Source: Alphaproteobacteria bacterium CG11_big_fil_rev_8_21_14_0_20_44_7
GTDB lineage: Bacteria; Pseudomonadota; Alphaproteobacteria; Rickettsiales; 21-14-0-20-44-7
Assembly: GCA_002787615.1 (NCBI GenBank)
Contig: PCXJ01000028.1
Location: 1-9,452, forward strand
DNA length: 9,452 nucleotides
Reading direction: 5' to 3'
Below, one piece after another: positions 6,249 to 9,452 of the stretch. The notes beneath the pieces are model-generated. The model had not been told where the DNA came from and ran no database searches. It was given only the letters and a program-made list of their open reading frames with translations. The translations under genes were made by a program, and so were the position numbers. Position 1 is the first letter of the stretch; the number at the start of each line of letters is the position of its first letter.

Positions 6249-6911
6249 TTACATTTCGCGCAGCCCTTTTATGAAACCCCAAACCATCGCAATTGCAATT
6301 CCGAATCCGACAAATGAGCTGATAACTCCGGTGATAATGCCGATGATAATCACCAAGCCGTCACGTCCCATATAGCCAAGGCACATGATGGAAATTGCCA
6401 AACCGGGGAACATATTGGTGAAGGGCAGGGGAATCATGATGGAAATCGCGCAAAGTATGGTAAAGCCGCCAATGATTTTTTCGCCCATTTTGGAGCTGAA
6501 ATAGCCATAACGCGGTTTTAATTTCTTCTCTAGCCTGACGATATAATCACGGGTTTTTTTTGTGCCGAGCATAGCTTTTAGGGTGTCAGTTTTGATTTTC
6601 TTGTTGGCAATCCACTCGGGAATCCAAGGGTAATCGCGCCCCAGCGCCATTTGCGTGCCGAAAATTAGGGGGAGAATACCGACAATTAAGGTTAAGCCCG
6701 GGGGGGTTATCATCGTTAGCAAGCCGATAAAAAACAGAATGAAGGCAAACCCCATTTCGTGCATTTCATGGAATAATTCTCTGATTGTGATGCGCTTTTT
6801 GGTAAATGAGTTGATTATTTCATCAACAACTTCCATCGCGGTTTTTCCGGCATGGTAGCTGGGTGTGCCTTTCAGCTTGCTGAATGCTGGCTTTAAGTTC
6901 GGCTTTTTCAT
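6249..6911 (-). CDS. exoD: ExoD-family integral membrane protein
   Basis: The 220-residue product matches the ExoD layout (exopolysaccharide synthesis protein ExoD, Pfam PF06055). A polar N-terminus (1-50) is followed by a hydrophobic pair (about 54-85) containing ITPPGLTLIVGILPLIFGTQMALGR. Then comes PWIPEWI (95-101), an amphipathic cytoplasmic stretch with RLEKKLKPR (126-134), and further membrane spans at about 146-162 with IPLPFTNMFPGLAIS (160-174), 166-182 and 185-212. The 'P.PF.N..P' motif and 'L..RDGL' (MGRDGLVII) are typical. ExoD was named from rhizobial exopolysaccharide mutants; its biochemical role is not settled, so I claim only membrane location and family. ATG 6911 lies 8 nt after the entericidin stop, suggesting one mRNA and coupled translation, as no good ribosome site is visible. 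A hairpin at 6220-6241 may end the transcript. Confidence 0.82.
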   Translation of the reverse strand: MKKPNLKPAFSKLKGTPSYHAGKTAMEVVDEIINSFTKKRITIRELFHEMHEMGFAFILFFIGLLTMITPPGLTLIVGILPLIFGTQMALGRDYPWIPEWIANKKIKTDTLKAMLGTKKTRDYIVRLEKKLKPRYGYFSSKMGEKIIGGFTILCAISIMIPLPFTNMFPGLAISIMCLGYMGRDGLVIIIGIITGVISSFVGFGIAIAMVWGFIKGLREM

Positions 6912-6919
6912 ATTTTGCG

Positions 6920-7045
6920 CTACTTGCTTGTATCTTGGATATTTTCACCCAGTTTTTCAACATCTCTGCCAACACCTTTGACGGTATTGCAGGCAGAAAG
7001 GCTAGTGAAAGCAAGAATCGCAAATAAAATATATATCTTTTTCAT
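6920..7045 (-). CDS. Entericidin A/B-type small lipoprotein
   Basis: This is a 41-residue product: MKKIYILFAILAFTSLSAC forms a lipoprotein signal with lipobox LSAC and lipidated Cys19. The mature part is NTVKGVGRDVEKLGENIQDT and three residues more. 'ACNTVKGVGRDVEKLGENI' matches the entericidin family (E. coli EcnB has ACNTTRGVGEDISDGGNAI). Entericidins are tiny membrane lipoproteins described as an antidote/toxin pair in E. coli. In many alphaproteobacteria a single copy occurs, whose role is unclear and may concern envelope stress. Only one copy is visible here. It precedes exoD by 8 nt on the same strand, so the pair is probably an envelope operon. There is no Shine-Dalgarno sequence; a consensus TTGACA lies at 7082-7077 and a possible -10 box ends about 7 nt before ATG, so the mRNA may be leaderless. 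Confidence 0.82.
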   Translation of the reverse strand: MKKIYILFAILAFTSLSACNTVKGVGRDVEKLGENIQDTSK

Positions 7046-7051
7046 ATCTAT

Positions 7052-7082
7052 ATTTTATGGGGATTGCCCGCGATTTTGTCAA
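7052..7082 (-). promoter_or_regulatory. Candidate promoter of the entericidin-exoD operon
   Basis: Minus strand: perfect TTGACA (7082-7077). The -10 box is either TAAAAT (7057-7052, 19-nt spacer) or CATAAA (7059-7054, 17-nt spacer). Either way transcription would start at about 7045-7048, at or within 3 nt of the ATG. Confidence 0.42.
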
Positions 7083-7098
7083 TGGCTTTTATACGTTT

Positions 7099-7162
7099 TT
7101 GCGGATTTTATGAAGATTTTTATATAATATAGATTGACTTAATAATTACGAATAAATAACCT
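7099..7162 (+). promoter_or_regulatory. Promoter region of the orphan gene at 7187 (two candidates)
   Basis: Candidate one: TTGCGG (7099-7104), 18 nt, perfect TATAAT (7123-7128). Candidate two: TTGACT (7134-7139), 17 nt, TAACCT (7157-7162). One has the better -10 and the other the better -35; I cannot choose. AGGAG at 7176-7180 is a clear ribosome site for ATG 7187. Confidence 0.35.
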
Positions 7163-7186
7163 AACAGAAATTAATAGGAGAATGGC

Positions 7187-7996
7187 ATGGCGTTGGATTT
7201 AGAGTATATGGAAGAGAGTGCTTATAGCAAGGAAGATTTGGATAAAGATTTGTTGGTGCTGGCATGTTTTGCCTGCCGTTCTAATTTTCAATCCGTTGCG
7301 CGGAGCTTTTGGGATTTTGATAACGCTCTCACAAGCAATGGGATGCTTACGAATGCTAACCACGTCATGCGCAGATTCATGAATTTTCCTGATGATGGGG
7401 TTAAGGTTCATTTTGCTTTGAATACCGATCCCGATGAGACTAACGTTTGGTTTGGTGTTTCTAAGATTGAGATAGGGGGAGATGATTCTGGAAATCCAAA
7501 TCTCTTTCTGTCAAGAAGGGTGGGATTTGACCCGAAAAATGCTATTATGATAGCTGTGTTTAAGGACGAGGTTTTTGCCGAAAGAATGAGTGTAATCAGT
7601 GATTTTAGTGTAGAATACTTAAAAAATGCACCTGAACTAGATAAAGATAAGCTGCGTTTGGCGAATGATTTGCTTAATCCACCAAACGGCGTGCATGAGG
7701 GCAGGGCGGCGGAAATCGTGGCAAAACTCCGCAATAAATTGCTGGGAGTTATGGTTGAGGCAGAGATTCTTGAGTCGCAGACTGCACGTGAGGCAGGTTA
7801 TAACCCAACTCCGCAATATACCGGAACTCAGCAAGCCCCCGCGCAGGAAGCGGAAGCTTCAACGTCAACGCCAAAACGCCCAATATTCTCACCTTTGCCG
7901 CAACGGTGTAAAACTGGGGTAGTGACCCTTGATGAACATAGATTACCTTTTGATAATGAGCCGGTCACTCCCGACGAATCCAGCCGCCTCCGATAA
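7187..7996 (+). CDS. Orphan soluble protein with disordered tail, unknown function
   Basis: I do not recognise this 269-residue protein. It has no signal peptide and no membrane span. Residues 1-200 appear folded: an acidic start (LEYMEESAYSKEDLDKDL), an alpha-helical Cys-containing stretch (LVLACFACRSNFQSVARSFWDF, 23-44), strands VKVHFALNT (72-80) and NVWFGVSKIEIGG (86-98), then NAIMIAVFKDEVFAERM (118-134) and helices to about 200. The tail (205-240) is rich in Pro, Gln, Thr and Ala and probably disordered. ATG 7187 is chosen for AGGAG 6 nt upstream; an ATG at 7182 is out of frame. The last 32 bp overlap the 3' end of convergent mnmA, so the final residues share DNA with the conserved GGGWIRRE end of MnmA. 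The leader contains its own promoter boxes, so it is likely monocistronic. The ribosome site and length support a real gene; cellular role unknown. Confidence 0.8.
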   Translation: MALDLEYMEESAYSKEDLDKDLLVLACFACRSNFQSVARSFWDFDNALTSNGMLTNANHVMRRFMNFPDDGVKVHFALNTDPDETNVWFGVSKIEIGGDDSGNPNLFLSRRVGFDPKNAIMIAVFKDEVFAERMSVISDFSVEYLKNAPELDKDKLRLANDLLNPPNGVHEGRAAEIVAKLRNKLLGVMVEAEILESQTAREAGYNPTPQYTGTQQAPAQEAEASTSTPKRPIFSPLPQRCKTGVVTLDEHRLPFDNEPVTPDESSRLR

Positions 7997-9185
7997 CGCG
8001 CTCACCATCATAGATAACGCAGGCCTGACCGGGGGTGATTGCTTTATGCGGGGCAAGCAGGGTGATTTCTGCACTATTCCCACCCCCCTCTATCCCCCCT
8101 GATAGGGGGGAGGTAAGGGGAGTGATTTTTGCAGGAATCGGTTGCATAATTGAACGAATTTTAACTTGGGCTTCAAAGCTTTCTGTTGTCATACCGTCTT
8201 TATGACGGTATCCAGCCTCAACCGAATTATCTTGGCAATCGGGGCTAGACCCCGTTATGAAAACGGGGTGACATTTGTTATCAACCAGCCAATTCACATT
8301 ACGGATTTTGAACTTGGTTGATTCCAGCGCCGATTCCGGCCCGACAATCACGCGTTTTGTGTCCGGTTCAATCTTCACCACATATAGCGGGTCTTCCTGT
8401 CCGCCAATGCCAATGCCGCGCCGTTGTCCAATTGTGAAATTGATAATGCCATTATGTTTGCCCAGCACGCGCCCATCCATATGCACAATTTCGCCATCAT
8501 CAATTGCACCGGGGCGAAGTTTTTGCACAATGCTGGCATAATCACCGTTTGGCACAAAGCAAATATCCTGACTATCGGGCTTGTCATAAATCTCAATCCC
8601 CACTTCCTCGGCAATTTTGCGGGTTTCTTCCTTGCTCATCCCGCCTAACGGAAAATGCAAATAATCCAACTGCTCTTGGGTGGTGGCAAATAGGAAATAG
8701 CTCTGATCTTTGTTTTTATCATGGGCGCGATGCATTTGCGCTTTGCCGTCAACATCAATGCGCTGGACATAATGTCCGGTGACAAGCGCATCGGCATTTA
8801 AATCTTTGGCGACTTTGAATAAATCACGAAATTTGACGGATTGATTGCATTTAACGCAGGGAATCGGGGTTTCTCCGCGCAAATAGCTGTCGGCAAAATC
8901 ATCCATAACTTCATCTTTGAAGATGGATTCATAATCCAAAACATAATGCGGAAAGCCGAATTTCTCCGCCACCATTTTGGCATCATATATATCTTGTCCG
9001 GCACAGCACGCGCCTTTTTTAGCAACAACTGCGCCATAATCATAAAGCTGCAAAGTAACGCCGATAACATCATATCCGGCATTATGCAGCATCACGGCAA
9101 CCGTGGAGCTATCCACGCCGCCACTCATCGCGACCACAACTTTTGTGTCGGCAGGGGCTTTATCAATGTTGATTAGTTTTTTCAT
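7965..9185 (-). CDS. mnmA: tRNA-specific 2-thiouridylase MnmA, with two in-frame repeat insertions
   Basis: MnmA thiolates U34 of Lys, Glu and Gln tRNAs using ATP and a relayed persulfide sulfur. The 406-residue product shows the PP-loop SGGVDSS (21-27), the nucleophile Cys113 in PCVKCNQSVKF, the second catalytic Cys209 in SQDICF, GHYV (137-140), TIGQRRGIGIGG (251-262), and the C-terminal TPGQACVIYDGERVIGGGWI (384-403). The family usually has about 360-390 residues. The excess lies in the C-terminal domain: about 303-334 (NKCHPVFITGSSPDCQDN and onward) between strands NVNWL and EAQVKIRS, and about 356-371 (PLTSPLSGGIEGGGNS) between PAKIT and AEITLLA. Both are encoded by palindromic repeats (8187-8273, 8083-8120) and fall in predicted surface turns, so the enzyme is probably active. 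Start ATG 9185 has no Shine-Dalgarno sequence and a -10 box at 9199-9194, suggesting a leaderless mRNA. The 3' end overlaps the gene at 7187-7996. Confidence 0.96.
   Translation of the reverse strand: MKKLINIDKAPADTKVVVAMSGGVDSSTVAVMLHNAGYDVIGVTLQLYDYGAVVAKKGACCAGQDIYDAKMVAEKFGFPHYVLDYESIFKDEVMDDFADSYLRGETPIPCVKCNQSVKFRDLFKVAKDLNADALVTGHYVQRIDVDGKAQMHRAHDKNKDQSYFLFATTQEQLDYLHFPLGGMSKEETRKIAEEVGIEIYDKPDSQDICFVPNGDYASIVQKLRPGAIDDGEIVHMDGRVLGKHNGIINFTIGQRRGIGIGGQEDPLYVVKIEPDTKRVIVGPESALESTKFKIRNVNWLVDNKCHPVFITGSSPDCQDNSVEAGYRHKDGMTTESFEAQVKIRSIMQPIPAKITPLTSPLSGGIEGGGNSAEITLLAPHKAITPGQACVIYDGERVIGGGWIRRE
8083..8120. repeat. G/C-run palindromic insertion inside mnmA
   Basis: CTATC (8090-8094) pairs with GATAG (8101-8105). 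A T:G wobble and four C:G pairs extend outward (8085-8088 with 8107-8110), giving a 10-bp stem with a 6-nt loop, followed by AGG and GGGG runs to 8120. In frame on the minus strand it encodes SPLSGGIEGGG, a low-complexity segment absent from ordinary MnmA. It differs in sequence from the paired-hairpin family. Similar C/G-run palindromes occur as dispersed repeats in various bacterial genomes, which is general knowledge, not checked here. Confidence 0.65.
8187..8273. repeat. Paired-hairpin palindromic element inserted in mnmA
   Basis: Inverted ends TGTCA (8187-8191) and TGACA (8269-8273) enclose two perfect hairpins: ATACCGTC/GACGGTAT at 8191-8211 and ACCCCGTT/AACGGGGT at 8249-8269. Each has an 8-bp stem and 5-nt loop; the spacer is 37 nt. 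This is the same plan as 1401-1485 (8-bp stems, 5-nt loops, 35-nt spacer, GTCA/TGAC ends), with stem bases changed on both sides so pairing is kept. CCAG follows the left hairpin and CTAG precedes the right one. The element is translated within MnmA. TGTT at 8184-8187 and 8276-8279 could be a target duplication, but this is weak. Confidence 0.82.
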
Positions 9186-9193
9186 TAGATTAG

Positions 9194-9222
9194 GATATAT
9201 AGCAAATGAGCAATATTTTCAA
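9194..9222 (-). promoter_or_regulatory. Candidate mnmA promoter overlapping the addB start
   Basis: Minus strand TTGAAA (9222-9217), 17 nt, TATATC (9199-9194). The predicted start is about 9187, 2 nt before the mnmA ATG. The -35 box lies inside the first codons of addB. The whole divergent gap is 20 bp, so a shared or overlapping promoter is needed for addB. Confidence 0.42.
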
Positions 9223-9452
9223 CATTCCTGCAAGTGTGGTGTTTTTGGACTCTTTGGCCGAGGGGCTTCTGACGCGTTTTGAGGATGTCGGCAAAGTTAC
9301 AATCTTTCTGCCATCCAAGCGTGCAATTGCCGAATTGCGTGAAGCTTTTGTGCGGGCAAATGGCGGAAAGTCAATGCTATTGCCGAAGATGCAAGCTTTG
9401 GGCGATGTTGATGAAGAGGAGTTTTTGCTCAAAGGATTCCCCGATATTGAGA
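9206..9452 (+). CDS. addB: Double-strand break repair protein AddB, N-terminal part
   Basis: The gene runs off the right edge; 82 residues are visible. The start reads MSNIFNIPASVVFLDSLAEG, then KVTIFLPSKRAIAELREAFV (about 30-49), then SMLLPKMQALGDVDEEEFLL (55-74). These match the opening of alphaproteobacterial AddB proteins, which show 'IP.G..FLD.LA.GL', 'LPTRRA.RALREAF' and 'LLPR...LGDVDE'. AddB is the partner of AddA in the AddAB helicase-nuclease that resects DNA double-strand breaks for RecA. addA normally follows and would lie outside the window. ATG 9206 lies 20 bp from the divergent mnmA start and has no Shine-Dalgarno sequence; the TATATA at 9196-9201 is very close to it. The catalytic nuclease domain is C-terminal and not seen here. 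Confidence 0.87.
   Translation, partial: MSNIFNIPASVVFLDSLAEGLLTRFEDVGKVTIFLPSKRAIAELREAFVRANGGKSMLLPKMQALGDVDEEEFLLKGFPDIE

Noticed and set aside
7921..7969. Inverted 7-bp arms AGTGACC (7921-7927) and GGTCACT (7963-7969) around the mnmA stop, as a terminator or binding site
   Set aside because: The arms are 35 nt apart, there is no T-run, and the sequence is coding in the opposite gene. Chance is a fair explanation.
8798..9176. Other-frame open reading frames across the N-terminal half of mnmA on both strands
   Set aside because: They are shadows of mnmA codon bias; MnmA motifs are fully explained by the 9185 start frame.

Overview
The window looks like a chromosomal segment of a moderately AT-rich Gram-negative bacterium, most likely an alphaproteobacterium. 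The evidence is gene content and arrangement. There is CMP-Kdo synthetase (kdsB, LPS), an AcnA-type aconitase, MnmA with an alphaproteobacterial style of C-terminus, an AddB N-terminus typical of that class, and a DciA-like gene beside a DsbA-like membrane-anchored gene, a pairing common in Alphaproteobacteria. I cannot name the genus. No rRNA, tRNA, transposase, phage gene or CRISPR array is visible.

Layout: a partial membrane-anchored protein (1-223, -) and a short DciA-like helicase-loader gene (277-594, -) run leftward. kdsB (593-1279, +) diverges from dciA, and the two start codons share one CATG. A 321-base gap holds a degenerate 17-bp tandem array leading into an 85-bp paired-hairpin repeat. 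An orphan membrane protein gene (1601-2425, +) converges on acnA (2427-5129, -) with one base between stop codons. A type IV pilin-like gene (5324-6085, +) diverges from acnA. exoD (6249-6911, -) and a 41-residue entericidin-type lipoprotein (6920-7045, -) form a probable leftward operon. A second orphan gene (7187-7996, +) overlaps the 3' end of mnmA (7965-9185, -) by 32 bp. mnmA diverges from addB (9206 to the edge, +) across only 20 bp.

The genes are mostly unrelated housekeeping functions: LPS precursor, TCA cycle, tRNA thiolation, recombination and replication. They are packed tightly, in divergent and convergent pairs. The notable signal is structural. A palindromic repeat, built as two outward-facing 21-bp hairpins with 8-bp stems and 5-nt loops inside inverted GTCA/TGAC ends, occurs once between genes (1401-1485) and once inside the mnmA reading frame (8187-8273). 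There it is translated as an extra segment of about 32 residues. A different G/C-run palindrome is inserted in frame nearby in mnmA (8083-8120). This resembles the palindromic elements known inside Rickettsia and Wolbachia genes. A second theme is that several minus-strand genes (dciA, the entericidin gene, mnmA) have promoter-like boxes so close to ATG that their mRNAs would be nearly leaderless.
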